A stretch of 64,000 bases of DNA from Sapria himalayana. Its lineage: Eukaryota; Streptophyta; Magnoliopsida; Malpighiales; Rafflesiaceae. The notes beneath the pieces are model-generated. The model saw nothing but the letters and a program-made list of their open reading frames with translations. It was not told where the DNA came from and did no database searches. Location of the stretch: NCBI GenBank assembly GCA_029783825.1, contig JAREIK010014492.1:1-64000 (forward strand), written 5' to 3'. How positions within the stretch are numbered: position 1 is the stretch's first letter; every line of letters begins with the position of its first letter. Of this stretch, positions 48,301 through 60,352 are shown piece after piece. Position numbers and translations under genes: made by a program.

Positions 48301-50190
48301 CATATATATATATATACACATATATATATATATAGTATATTATATGTAGTTTTTGATATATAATTATATAATTTTAAACTATATAAATATAACTACATAC
48401 ATTTAACATAAGTGTATATAGTTTTCTGAAAATTATTTTTCAAAAATATATAATTAACTCTCATACTAAAATGATTGCATATCCTTGAAAAATAACTTTC
48501 CCCTCGAAAAAATACGGAAAAAGAAATGTAACATTTAATATTTTTATTTTATTACACACAATGTGTATATCACTACAATATGAAAAATAAATAAAGATAG
48601 TTCAAGTCATGATAGTGATGGAGGTGACCAGTATAATTTCTCTTTAAGCTCATACACCTGAAAATAGAAGTTCATTAACACATACTGAATGTAGATAAAT
48701 GGATTACCCTTCTAAATCTCCCCTATATATAGTTAACCCATCCAAAATCTTTACCATCATACTATATAGAGATTCTTGTCTTCATCCCATAAAATATAGT
48801 ACAACCTCAAAGCTTCCCATTGCATAAAAACAATATTTTTAGTTTATACTATATTTTTATATTTCATTCATCTAAAAGTAATCCCTAATTATGATTCCCT
48901 TCATATTCTTGATGTCTCTTTCCTTCATTATTTTTTTCCAATATGTTATGGCTATTTTATGTAGAATTTTAAATAATTTGGGTGCTTCCTATCAATCCAA
49001 CTATCATGTGTCCCATTTATTTCTATGATATTTCATAAATTTGGTCTTTAAACTTCTTAATCTCTTCTATTATTCTCGTGCATAGGGAATGAATCTCCAT
49101 TTTTTGCTCTTCCTTATCATGCTCTATTTTCTACCGCATATTTTCCAATATACAAGATATCAACAAATATACCAGTATGTATACCTAAGGAATGCTCAAT
49201 GCAATCTAACTTATTTTCTAATATTTCTTTCATTTTTTTCCATCTCTTATGTGTCATTCATAATTAAAGATTGACTTTGTTTCCAATTACTTAATTGTAC
49301 ATCTCATTCAAATATCAACTTATTTTCTTTTTTTTTTCTCATTCAATATCTCTCTTCATGACTAATAATGTCAAGGAGGACAATATCAGACACATTATAT
49401 CTACATGTTCATCCATAAAAACTTCTTAGGCTAAGTACAAGAAAATAATAAATAAAAGTGAATTAGTTGATTAGAAAAATTATCTTCAAGAAATCCAAGA
49501 ATTAATTTCTTTAAAATCTTTTTCACATCAAAGTGATACTCAAAGAAAATAATATATAGTAATATTGCTCTATCAATAACAATAGATGAAACATGGTGAG
49601 TAGATAATAAAAATGATCATGTGAAATATAATCATACTTTACTCATCTCCATGAGTTCTCTATTCAACAAATATTTATATGTACACTTTGACATCATTCT
49701 CGAAGTACCTTTGCCACACGTCAATAGATTATTGATAGCAACAAAATTCATGTCCCTATGAAAAGATTTGAAATCTACATTATCTTTCACTCTTGGGAAT
49801 TCAAGTAATTTATTAATAATTCCCTATAAAAATGAACCTAAATATCACTTACATATCATGTTTTTCCATACATATCTGAAAAATTCACATAAAATTCGTT
49901 TACAATTGATATATATTTTTTTATTCTCTATGTATACAAAATATCATTTAATTCCACTTTTTGATAGCATTACCAAAAGGAGGAACGAACTCATTAAATC
50001 CCCCCTCTTCAATAAGCTCATTTTTACAAAGCATTGCATCGATCCATCTTTCCCAAACTTCAGCAGCAAAAAAATTCCTTGGGCATCATGACTTGAGGTG
50101 GAATATCTATGGGGCTATATCTTTGTCTCTTCCCTTTCTTCATATGGCTCATCTATATAATATTTTTCTTTGAAAATTTTCTTTCTTCCA
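47945..50190. other. AT-rich DNA, possible retroelement remnant on the minus strand
   Basis: A (TA)n run lies at about 48,257-48,334. Near 50,090-49,950 the minus strand reads pieces such as WERWIDAMLCKNELIEEGG, whose arrangement recalls the gag-adjacent part of some plant retrotransposon polyproteins; this is a weak impression. Otherwise there are only short frames. Confidence 0.3.
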
Positions 50191-50199
50191 TCATAGATT

Positions 50200-50650
50200 C
50201 AACAAGTAATAAGGGTTTTGGTTGTTAGTCATGTCATCACTAAAAAATTAAGGTTTTATTGTGGAGGAGATTCATTGGTTAAGTATTTAAAGTTGTGACA
50301 TGATAATTAAAAGTTGCATTTAAGTGGATTTAATTTTTCTTCTATGAATAAAAACTCATAACTTTAGGGTAAGTTATATTTTCAAAGTTATAACATTGCA
50401 TCAAAGTCATGACTTTTATATATATCTTCTATAATGCCCTTCATTCTATAACACAAAAGTCACAGCTCGAAAAACCATTATGATATTGTCATTCATCGTC
50501 TATGATGCCTTTTTTTTGACACCAAAATCATGACTTTGAAAAAAATATCATGACTTGTCATGTGGCTTCTAATTGGATTTTTTTTATAATACTAAAGATA
50601 TGATTATGAAAAACTATAATGACTTTAGGTAAAAAATATTAAATAGTAGT
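50200..50650 (-). repeat. CATGAC-rich diverged repeat
   Basis: AAAGTCATGACTTTTATA, AACACAAAAGTCACAGC, AAAATCATGACTTTG and ATATCATGACTTGTCATG recur at 40-80 base spacing, matching the minirepeat style of 20.4-20.9 kb and 53.4-53.8 kb. Confidence 0.5.
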
Positions 50651-52470
50651 TAGTTTGAATATGTTATTCTTTTTTATGTGGTAGAAAGTATAATTGTAAT
50701 TATGGGCATGCACTTTTATTCTCATAACATTACAATTCATCATAAAAAATATTTTTTTTGGTTTGTCTCTCAAGCAATAATACATTTAAAGTCCATAGCT
50801 AGACCTTTAAAATTTCCTTCTATATATCAAAAATATCTGTTATCCAAGTGAGCCTTTCAATATATTGTGTTATTTTCTTCTTACTTGTACTTTTGGTATT
50901 ATTTGTGGATGATAGAGTAATACTTATTTTTAGTCCTTCATTCATATGATTCAGTTTCTCATTTATCTTCATTCATGTTTTTTTCTTACCATTGACTTTA
51001 GAAAAAATATAAGAACTTTTCAATTTCATGAGCACACAAGTCATCAACTGTCTACAATTCACCTATCAAAACTTTATAGTCCACTTCTATTTCTTCCTCA
51101 TAAATAAATGTGACTATATCTTTAATTTCCTAATCAATATTTTTAATCACAATCTTTTTCTGTATTAGCTATAAAGATTATATATTTCATATTGTTTCTC
51201 CTTGGATATTCGACACTATAGCTTTTGTATCCTTTTCAAAAGTTTCATTTATGATTTTTTTTACCTTTATGATAGGAATTTCAAATGAGCATTTTTTTAT
51301 ACTCAAACCAATTTTTGACTTCTTCTTTCTCACTCAATTGTTTCATTATTTCCTCTTCATGAGTATTGGCTCTCCTCATGTCACTTAATAATTTTTTGAG
51401 TTAAGCTATCCAATAAAATACTAAAAATTGATTAGAACCATAATCACTTATCTCCTCATGGCTTCCTCACCTCAAATTCCTAGAATTCTCTTTCTATTGA
51501 TAATAAGCTTGATAATAGTTTCCAAAAGGTTTGAAATACAACTTACTTTCTTGAGTATGATAAGTCTCTTTATAATTATAGTAAGGGTCATTCTCGCTCA
51601 TTGATATAATTTTTCCAAATGCCATCTGTATGCTTCATCAACTTTCTATAGCTCATTAAGATAATTTGCATTGAAGTCTTGGTAGGAATTATTATATATA
51701 TAGATTTGATATATAAAAAGATGGAAAGAATGTAAAGATATGCAACCGAATCTAAAATATAACTATCCATATTCAAACAAGGTAACATAACTTAGCCATT
51801 AGATTTTGGAATATGTATTAAATATAATGCTATCTAATTTATTTAAAAAATTACTATTTTATAAGAATAGTCAAGTTAATTCACATTCAATAATGAAACT
51901 AAACAATCTTCAGCAATAGTACAAAAGGATTATTATAACTTTATTATTCTATCTAATTTATTCGGTTAGGTAATATTCAAAAAACTTATTAATGAGTATC
52001 TCATCAATTGAGTCTCATAAGTGCATGAGTAATATATGTACTATAATAAACTTTTATCTAAATATCGATCCCATCAAAATTTTATTGGTAGTTTGGCTAT
52101 TCAATAAAAGAAACCTCATTTTTAGTATGATTGATACTCAAATTATTAAACAATCATAGGTAAAAGGATTATTTATCAAATTTATATGATGTCATTACTT
52201 CATTCAATATATAATATACCACACATACAATTGATGTTGAAGTATTGTGTAATTATCTATTTTCCTATTAGAATACAAGGTGGTTGTCACTATTGAGTCT
52301 TTTTAAATGGCGATCACATCATATTTATCCCCTCAATGCATGAGGATTATTCACGATCTCATATTTTTTAGGAAACTTTGTCAAATACCTTTGATAGTTA
52401 TTTTGTTTGCATGCTCTTATTCATTGGCTTCTATTGTTCTAAAGACTAATGACTAGCATAGTTTATATGT
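50651..52470. other. AT-rich intergenic DNA
   Basis: The minus strand near 51.6-51.2 kb shows Tyr- and Lys/Glu-rich open pieces (NDPYYNYKETYHTQES, NNETIE) that could be a decayed gag C-terminus, without enough to name a family. Nothing else. Confidence 0.25.
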
Positions 52471-53260
52471 ATTTGTACCTTTGGCTTTATAAGTACTATA
52501 CTCATATAATTAACATATGATTTCTTCAAGTTACATCAGTGAAAATCATGTGAGTAAAGGAACTCACAAGATTTATTACTACCTTGCAAGTTACCGCACA
52601 CTTAACATATCCCAAGGATTACACCATCCTCCTTGGTAACAATGAAACTAACATATTAAATGTGAACCCCTTGAGAGATGATTCTATATAATATCTATCT
52701 CAATCAAGAACATGTCTCTAAGGTATATATAATGGATTAGAATGTAAATTTATTTGTACTTACAACTTCGTAAATATCAAACTCATAATGATTAATATAC
52801 CAAAACTTTAAGATTTAACATTTAGGTTTATCTTATGTAACACAATTAGAAGGGCTTTCACCATATGATTATAATATTCATAAGTGAGTCTTATGGCTGA
52901 CATATATAATTGTATACCATTTAACCTCACACAGACTCACCTTTAATTGAAACCCTAATTTGAGTTATATTTAGTTATCATCCATTAATATCCATAACAT
53001 AATATATATTCAAACTATAATTATATCAATCATCTAAACCAATAACATCACATACTTTAAATAATAAAAATCATAAACTATATTAATTTTATAGAAATTC
53101 CCAAATTTATCCTTAGAAGAGATGAGTTTGAGAGTCATGACCCCTAACTCTAGGGATAGACATTATTCATTCATCTCTTACTTGCTTATTAAACCCCTAG
53201 AAAGTATGAAAATTATCCATAGAATTTAAAGTTTTTATAGCTTTTTTCTTATTTCTTGTG
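52470..53260 (-). repeat. Dispersed repeat with TATA box (same family as 15.0-15.76 kb)
   Basis: The reverse complement of about 52.9-53.25 kb matches 15.37-15.7 kb through GACTCTCAAACTCATCTC, AAATTTGGGAATTTCTATA and GATGTTATTGGTTTAGATG-type runs. A minus-strand TATAAAAAC box lies near 53,233-53,240. The left end overlaps the repeat also found at 18.88 and 55.53 kb. Confidence 0.5.
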
Positions 53261-53369
53261 GGAGAATGAGACGAAGTAAGAGCTCTCCCAAAAATTCTTT
53301 AACTTGTAATTTTATTATTAGGTAGTTTGTATTTCCATAAGTAGAATTCATCTTGTGATCATGACTCGA

Positions 53370-53800
53370 TAAAATAACTATGCATCTATTCAATATATTG
53401 ATCTTTCTGTAACAAAAGATCACAACATTGGCAGTGACCATGACTTGAACTTAATCTTTTATAACACAAAGTTACGATGCAATAAAATGATCATGGTTTT
53501 GCATCTTCATTATTTAAAGTTGATAGATGGCCATAATACTATGAAATGGATGTGAGGTGGAGATGACTTCCAATAGTGATAAATGGCCATGACACTATGT
53601 GAAGGCAATGACATTGGCTATTTTCTTTTCTTCAAATATATATATGGCCACAACACTAAGAACTTGTCACAATACTTGCACTTAGCTTGTATGTATAAAT
53701 TATACTTATGCCTTCTTTTGTGGACCCAAGTCATGACCTTGAAAATGATCATGTTCAAGTACTATCCTTTATAATATCGAGTGACTCAAATGACATATCT
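53370..53800 (-). repeat. CATGAC-rich minirepeat block upstream of the minus-strand TATA box
   Basis: GTGATCATGACTCG, AGTGACCATGACTTG, ATGGCCATGACACTATG and CAAGTCATGACCTTG recur. Lying just above (upstream on the minus strand of) the TATA box near 53.24 kb, it has the position of a U3 enhancer-like array in an LTR, as in the 20.4-kb copy. Confidence 0.5.
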
Positions 53801-55525
53801 TTGAATAATTGTTATAATATTGGCCTGAGAACTCATGTCTCTTTAATTTTTTTTTTGTATCTTAAAAGTTGTTTCTTTATAAAAGAACTCTAACTCTGAT
53901 TCGAGACTACCGACCTATATAAAGATAAAATAATTGCTTAATGAAATTAATTATGATCTAGAGCAACAGTGAGGTACTTGATTATTGTGATTGATAATTA
54001 ATGTCATTGTCATTAAAAGTTTATGAGTTAGGTATGACTATAACTTCATGATAATATCATAGTCATTAAGAATGTATCGACTAAAAAATTGATGTTAAAA
54101 ATATGAGAAACTTATAGATCTATCTTTTCAATTAAACATCTCTAAAAACTCATTGATTTCAAAACTATACATCAAAGTTCTCTAAGATTCATCTTTAGGA
54201 AATAAATCAAAATAGCACGTGATAATGATTTTTGTCATAGATTCTTATTAGGGCTATTATTGGAACCTAAAATTCATGAGGCTTTTTTTCTCGAACCTCA
54301 TATGAATCTTTCTCTAATGTGAGACTAAATTGAGCTTGATGGCTTATATAATTATAATTCATGTGATGTATGAATGATTTATAATTAATTATTACATTTA
54401 ATTTTTATTATTGAATAGAAATTAAGAAAAATGATAAATAAATAGAACTTGATGTTATAAATTGTTTGTGAGTTTATGTTTATTATTTTGGTGGATAGTG
54501 ACAAGTAAAGTATGAAGCTTGCTCACACATATGGTAGGAAGGAAGTAACAACCTTTCCAACAATGATGCATGAAGTAAAACATTATATTCCAAAATTAAG
54601 GTATATTAATCATTGTGAATATGATAATCATGAAGCCAAAATCATGGATGATTTTACATGTCACCCTATTATAAATGTTTTAAGAGAATTTATTCTAGAT
54701 TGATTTGAATGATTTATAGAATATTCTTTTAAGGGTTTAACTTTCAATATGAGATTCTCATCATCATCTTGAAAGATGATGATAGGTAATTTATAAGACA
54801 TATTCGAGTGGTTGTGACTTAAGGTGGTAACAACCAATTGAGTTGCTTTCACTCATATGGTTTCTACCAGTGAGATTGGAGGAAAGCATATATTAATTGT
54901 ATGAGAAGGTTACTAATGAAGTCAACTGTAAAAATGCTTTTAAACCACATCAGTTCTTAGTAATTATGTCATAATATGTCAACAAATAAGAATGTACATT
55001 CGAAAAAATTAGTCAAGAGTAGTTAAATAAGTTGCATTAAAGGTATGAACATATGAATGACCCTTGACCAAAGATGATATGTTGACTTAGTATTAAAATA
55101 TAAAGGAAATAGATATGAAAAGATCATCATTGGGATGAGCTTAAGAGTCAGAACCACCTTATATGCTATTAGAGAAAATGAGTATTCTAATAATAATTCA
55201 ATTTTTATTTTGTATCCAAACCAAACATAAATCAAATTATTTGAATAAGTTTCATACGAATCAAATAGAAAATTCCTAGGATCTAAGAGTAAAACCATCA
55301 TTATAAATTATTTTTTTATTAAAATTATTTTGTCTCACTATTAGCTAACCAAATTATAGATATACTCTCTATAGGATTGATACGTAGATAAAAGTCTTCT
55401 TTACTCGTTCTATGACTCATATACCTGTAAATCTTTGTTGATGAGATTTAATTAGCTTTTTGTGCACTGTCTAATAAATAAAATTGACCAACATAATAAA
55501 ATCACAACAACATGCATAATGGAGA
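53801..55525. other. AT-rich intergenic DNA
   Basis: Unrecognised short frames include 54512-54703 (+) and 55023-55301 (-). The pair at 54512-54703 (+) and 54661-54852 (-) overlap at their ends. No family assigned. Confidence 0.3.
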
Positions 55526-55529
55526 GGGC

Positions 55530-56700
55530 TATTAGAGAATTCATGCTTTTGACTTCATAAAGATCATACTCATAATGATTAAATAGACCTTAATTTTAGG
55601 TTTTGATATATGTGATTTTCTTTTATTTCATTATTGGAATGACTATCACTTTATTCCTACCATATGTGTGAGTATATTTTATGGCTTATCAATCACTATC
55701 AACTACTTTGATCACATTCTAACCCACCAATAAGTAAAATCATAATCTCGATTCTATTTAATTATTAAAATATTCATAACCAAATAATATCACAACAAAA
55801 CTTCATATTAAAGTATCAAATAAAGTATCAATCATAATAAACATATTACATCATCCCTCAATTCTCCTTTTATCCTGAAATTAGAAATAATAATATATAC
55901 GAAAAGTACAAATTTATCTTGTATGAATCTGGAAGCACAATTTTAACACTAATTAAAATCTAAGCTTAAAAAACCTAAATTTCTCAATACTCACTCATTT
56001 TTACTTTGATTTGCTCTTAAGATGAGGTAAAAATATGTGCATGCCTACTAAAGATTATGCTTGTACCATGTATCACCCTTGTTGCTCATGGATCACCCTG
56101 AAAATAATTTCTTTGATAACTCATTTAGGTATGAGCCATTTGGAAATCATGAATTTGGGTCCTTTTTTTACACCTATCATGAATTTCTTTGACTTGGAAA
56201 TCATAGTTCTGAATAAAAATCATAGCTTTTATCTTTAAATTCTCTAACACAAAGTAATATTATTAGGTATAAGCCATGAATTTTGTCTCTTTCCATTACT
56301 AGATGATCATGATGCTAGGAAAATCATGATTACTCATTTAGCATCTATTGTGTAAATTTGTGGTTTTACATATATATTGACTTTGGTCTCATTTCTATGC
56401 CTGATAGTCATGATACTACTAAAAGTCACAATGACTCATTTAGCCTCTATAATACAAAATCATTACTTTAGAATGCAATCGTGGCTTGAGTCTGACTTTT
56501 TGTAATATTCTATATCCAAACATTGCAAATCCAGATCATAGCCTTGAATTTGGCTTGTGTATTCTATGGTTTCGTAAAAAAAAAGTCATGACATTTAGAA
56601 AGTTTCATGACTTTTAGTATTAGTGTGGTACTTGCTTGCTTTGGTATGAAATTAATATTATAATCATGAAGTTGTTTAGAGCTAGTTCAATTATAACTTC
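55530..56700 (-). repeat. Inverted copy of the 20.4-21.1 kb CATGAC-rich unit
   Basis: The reverse complement of 55,990-56,600 follows 20,420-21,110 closely: AGAGGCTAAATGAGTCATxxTGACTTTTA, ATGAGACCAAAGTCA, then the GGTGATCCATGAGCAACAAG block (56,077-56,096) and a GCATAATCT/GCATAAAACC end. The left part (55,530-55,720) carries the repeat shared in direct orientation with 18.88 kb, so two different repeats abut here. Confidence 0.6.
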
Positions 56701-58020
56701 AAGAAATATTTTCAACTAAAAAATTATGTTATGCAGTTAAAAAATTATATCAACAAAGATGGTAGAGTCATGACATATGAAGATTAATATGATTATGTGT
56801 GTAGAGCTTTAGCCAGGAATAGATACTGCTACCAATTTATAAATACCCAATGGTACAATCAACTCATAGCATGTTATATACTATAAATTACATGATTTTT
56901 TTCTATTTTTTTTTGTTTTTATTGTCATTATATAATAAAGTAAATTGATATTTAATAACTTCAATTAGGTAATTATATTTGAACCTAAGATAGATTTTTT
57001 TCTAAATCTATCTTTCATCTTGAATATCTTTTGAATGGTTATTTTGGCGTCTTGTCTCTTATAAAGATGTATTGTCGTAAGCATAAAAAAAAGATGAATT
57101 AGTCGTCATCATCCCGAAGCAAACATAGCTAAATGGAATTGTTTTTTTCTCTCCCCCCTTCATGCTAACTCAGACACTCATCCCATCAAGATGTTTTTTA
57201 GTAAGTTTATTGTTTGTTTTTTAATTTATCATGAAAATAATTATTTGGACTTTAAAATTTATCATCGTCTTTATTTTTGATTAATTTTTGTTTTTGCCTT
57301 ATTTTTTATTGGTGATAATTAGGTTATGAGAATTTTTGTACATTTGATTTATATATCTATTGAATTATCTCATCTTGCTAATTTTGGTTAACGCATAATA
57401 TTATATTTATACTTTCGTATGATATATAAGAAATTATATTTATTTGTCATACCGAGTTTAGAATCATATTCATAGTTTAGCTTTCTGACATGAGTCGGGA
57501 CATATACTTGTATGAAATCTAAATTTTTTATTCTTGATTCAAACATTAAAGAACTACATATAAAAAAATATATAATATTATTTATAATATATGTAATACT
57601 GCTTTAGATTTGTAATTTGGATAATTTTATTTTATTCAAAAAATACTAAAAAATAGCAACATTTAAGGCATTAAAAAATTAAATATTAATTATGTGAACG
57701 TATTTTAAATTCGATAAAAATTTATTATTTGTCTTAGGTAAATTTGAAATTATATTTTGCATATTATTTTGTTTAATTTGATATGATAATTTATAATTTA
57801 TTTTTATTTTATATATTTATCAAGTTAAGTATTTATATATTGGCAATGTTATATTGTCTTATTAGTTTTTTTATTTATGTATTTTATATTTGTTGCCTAA
57901 TTTACATAAGAGTGAGTTTTCTATTAGTGAAAAAGAATAGTTAATATTATGTACAAAACTTTTCTATGTATTTTTCTTTAGTTGATGCTGTATAATTTCT
58001 TTGTAAAAAGTAGGGTTTCT
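56701..58020. other. AT-rich intergenic DNA
   Basis: No recognised gene. The last 40 bases before 58,040 end in TTTTGTTTTAG, a plausible 3' splice site for the exon-like segment that follows. Confidence 0.35.
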
Positions 58021-58040
58021 ATATCTTACAAATTTTGTTT

Positions 58041-58383
58041 TAGGATGATATTTTTACCATCGGAATTCGATATCAAGTGGAAAAGATTCGTTAATGTTCA
58101 AAGAATCAAAAACCCTCATAATGAAGATCCATCAATTCTTTATTCTGCAAATAAAGATAAGCAGTTGGTTATCATCAGAAGTGAAGTTGATGATTAAGAT
58201 GAGTTTTCATTTCATAAATCTCAAAATCCAGCAAGTTTATATCTTCACAGAGGATTGGAGAAATTTTGTTATGAAGGGAAGAATTTCTATGTTTATGAAG
58301 GATATATTGCGTTCAATGAGTGGATGAAAACTAAGGCAAATGTTGTTGTGAATAACCATTTTACTTCTTCATTTCTAAGAATT
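58041..58383 (+). pseudogene. Exon-like open segment 1, unknown family
   Basis: After TTTTGTTTTAG (58,031-58,041), one frame reads LPSEFDIKWKRFVNVQRIKN, then HNEDPSILYSANKD and VIIRSEVDD, a single TAA at 58195-58197, and continues in the same frame as DEFSFHKSQNPASLYLHRGL, CYEGKNFYVYEGYIAFNEWM and KTKANVVV to a stop at 58,382. Apart from that one stop, about 110 codons are open with a protein-like, mixed-residue composition unlike the surrounding AT-rich noise. This looks like a real exon with one nonsense mutation. I do not recognise the family. Confidence 0.45.
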
Positions 58384-58825
58384 TTACTATGAGTTTGCAT
58401 TTGTTTTATGTTTGTGTTATTTTATTGTAGTGGTAAAAATATAACTATGAGTTTTGTAATACTTGTTAAAGTATTGTCATACTATGAGTTTTTAGGATTG
58501 CAAGTATTTGTAACTCATAAACTATAACTATGAGTTACAATACTATGAGTTTTATGTTTATATTTTATTGTTCAGTTATTAGTTATGTGAACAAAGAATT
58601 TGTTCACATAAAAGTTTTGTCATACTTGTAGCTCATAGTATTGTACTAACAAATAGATACTTCATAAACTCATAGTATTGTCATACTTGTTTTATGTTTA
58701 TGAATCAATTATTAGTTATGAGTTTTGTTTTATGTTATTTTCAATTATTTTCTAAGAATTTTACTATGAGTTTGCATTTGTTTTATGTTTGTGTTTATGA
58801 AGTATCTATTTGTTTTATGTTTATA
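58370..58825 (+). repeat. Intron-like stretch with internal repeats
   Basis: A 45-bp near-exact direct repeat beginning TTTCTAAGAATTTTACTATG lies at 58,371 and 58,749. ACTATGAGTTT and its complement AAACTCATAGT recur several times between, so the stretch can form hairpins. It lies between two exon-like segments and ends in TTTTGCAG at 58,827-58,834. Confidence 0.7.
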
Positions 58826-58833
58826 TTTTGCAG

Positions 58834-59116
58834 GAATGTTTTTCAAGGATTGCAGTATTTGTGCAATAATAATGAGTTTCATGGCAGATTCAATATTTAT
58901 TCAGTGGCAGTTATGGAATGTATGGTTACAGGTGAGTTAATGGGAAAGCTAATCAATATGTCTTACTTGGGAAAGTCAAAAGATGATTGTGCATGTGTTG
59001 CACATATGATCAAGTATGAAATTTTAGCTCGATTCAAAATCAATGAAACTCATGCAGAAATGAGATGTTATATCTCTTTCAATTCTTTGACCGTTTTGTT
59101 AAAATTAGCTATTTAA
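58834..59116 (+). pseudogene. Exon-like open segment 2, unknown family
   Basis: After TTTTGCAG the frame reads NVFQGLQYLCNNNEFHGRFN, IYSVAVMECMVTGELMGKLI, NMSYLGKSKDDCACVAHMIK, YEILARFKINETHAEMRCYI and on to a stop at 59114-59116. A GTAAGA donor-like word follows at 59,119. Residue composition is protein-like throughout about 94 codons. The phase does not connect simply to segment 1 using visible donor sites, so either an unrecognised small exon or decay lies between. No family recognised. Confidence 0.45.
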
Positions 59117-59265
59117 GGTAAGATTGTATATTTGTTTAATTAAGTTTTAATATTTTATTTTATATAGTAATTACTTTTATTAAATATGTTTTGTTGGCCT
59201 TCCATTTAATTTTATCCATTATTCGTTGGTGTTGCTGTAAAAAATATGATCAGCGTACGAGCTTG

Positions 59266-59473
59266 GTTTTTATTTGTAGATATTGGTCATCAAAGGAAAA
59301 TGATTATATTGGCTAATCTCAATAATGGAAAAACAAATCTTTCTTGGATGTGTTCTATCACGGATCAATATTTATTGGAAGTTATGAATCACATTGAAAG
59401 TAAGGGAAGTTTTGTTGGCGATGTAGAATCATTTATGAGATTTAGACGGAATATTATTCTTCATTTATCCGAT
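59266..59473 (+). pseudogene. Exon-like open segment 3, unknown family
   Basis: It follows a TTTTTATTTGTAG acceptor near 59,267-59,279. The frame reads DIGHQRKMIILANLNNGKTN, LSWMCSITDQYLLEVMNHIE and SKGSFVGDVESFMRFRRNII, ending HLSD before a GTATGA donor-like word at 59474. It belongs with segments 1 and 2 by spacing and composition. No family recognised. Confidence 0.4.
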
Positions 59474-59552
59474 GTATGAATGAATCGTTATTTGTTGTTT
59501 TTTTAACAAATTTTGATTATACTCAATTTAAAAAAAAATGTTTTTGCGTTAG

Positions 59553-59640
59553 CACAAGATGCCCTTGAAAATAAAATGATGATATACTGGAGAAAATTTG
59601 GCATGGTTTTGTGGCTAAAATTTGGGTGGCTTGCTGTATA
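59553..59640 (+). pseudogene. Exon-like open segment 4
   Basis: After TTTTTGCGTTAG the sequence has an open frame AQDALENKMMIYWRKFGMVL then WLKFGWLAVY, ending at a strong GTAAGTT donor-like word at 59,641. This frame does not join segment 3 in phase by the simplest splice choice. A further acceptor TTTCATGTAAGTGCAG lies at 59,703-59,718, after which an open frame reads KILKGGGCSSSTIM. Support is limited. Confidence 0.3.
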
Positions 59641-59754
59641 TGTAAGTTAATTTTATTTAATAATCTGTTTGCATAACCAAATGTCTTTTCTATTTTAATA
59701 TTTTCATGTAAGTGCAGGAAAGAAAATATTAAAAGGCGGTGGATGCAGTAGTAG

Positions 59755-59986
59755 CACAATAATGAAGGTCCCGCTATCCGGTCAGCGGGCCAAAAATTTT
59801 AGAGCAGAGCCTAACTCGTTCCATGATCCGACCCGCTGCTGTTAAATGAACTGAATATTTTTTTTAATATAAAACGATTTGTAATTTTATTTTTTGGGCG
59901 GCTGTTTTTGACCCGCGGAACTGTTCATCGTCCCTCTCTTTTCTCTCTGCGCGAATTTTTCGTGACTGCTCTGTGTGCTGCATACT
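59755..59986 (+). promoter_or_regulatory. Promoter-like region and untranslated first exon candidate
   Basis: A GC-richer patch with CAGCGGGCC, CCGACCCGCTGCTG and GACCCGCGG words contains a TATAAAA box at 59868-59874. About 60-70 bases on, a pyrimidine-rich leader (CCCTCTCTTTTCTCTC, about 59,932-59,947) leads to CATACT/GTAAGA, a donor at 59,987. This layout fits a plant promoter and short first exon. It may start a gene whose coding exons follow, or be a relic. Confidence 0.35.
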
Positions 59987-60189
59987 GTAAGACGTTTCCA
60001 TTTTGGTTTTAATCTGTAACACATAAGCATTTTCTGGTGGATGTAACTAGTCGTACTGAGCGACTAGCAAACCACGTTTTTTTCGGTGTTGATTTCTCGT
60101 TTTTGATTCTGTCGTGGATGTTTGCTGGATTGGAATATATATTGCTTGTTTTCTGTGTTTTTGTTGTTTCTGTTTATTAATCTCACTAC

Positions 60190-60352
60190 TGTGGAAGGGC
60201 AATTTCCCAACATAGCTTTTGGTTTGGATGAGATTTGCTTAATGTCCGATGGTAAGTGAGATTGTAATATATGTTTTTTTTTTCACATGAGTTGTTATTT
60301 GAATTATAAATTGATACATTTTGTTATTTGTGCAGATGTGATTACTGGTTAA
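60190..60352 (+). CDS. Candidate spliced small ORF end (60,196-60,251 and 60,336-60,352)
   Basis: A segment reads GQFPNIAFGLDEICLMSD and reaches GATG/GTAAGTGAG, a strong donor (intron from 60,252). The next acceptor, TTTGTGCAG, ends at 60,335. Joining them gives ...MSDDVITG then TAA. The upstream boundary is unclear: an acceptor after GTGGAAG near 60,198 is possible, and no in-frame ATG is seen nearer than the candidate first exon. The product would be very short unless other exons exist. Function unknown. Confidence 0.25.

Noticed and set aside
48257..48334. Tyr/Ile-rich ORF at 48127-48321 (-)
   Set aside because: Encoded mainly by a TA microsatellite.
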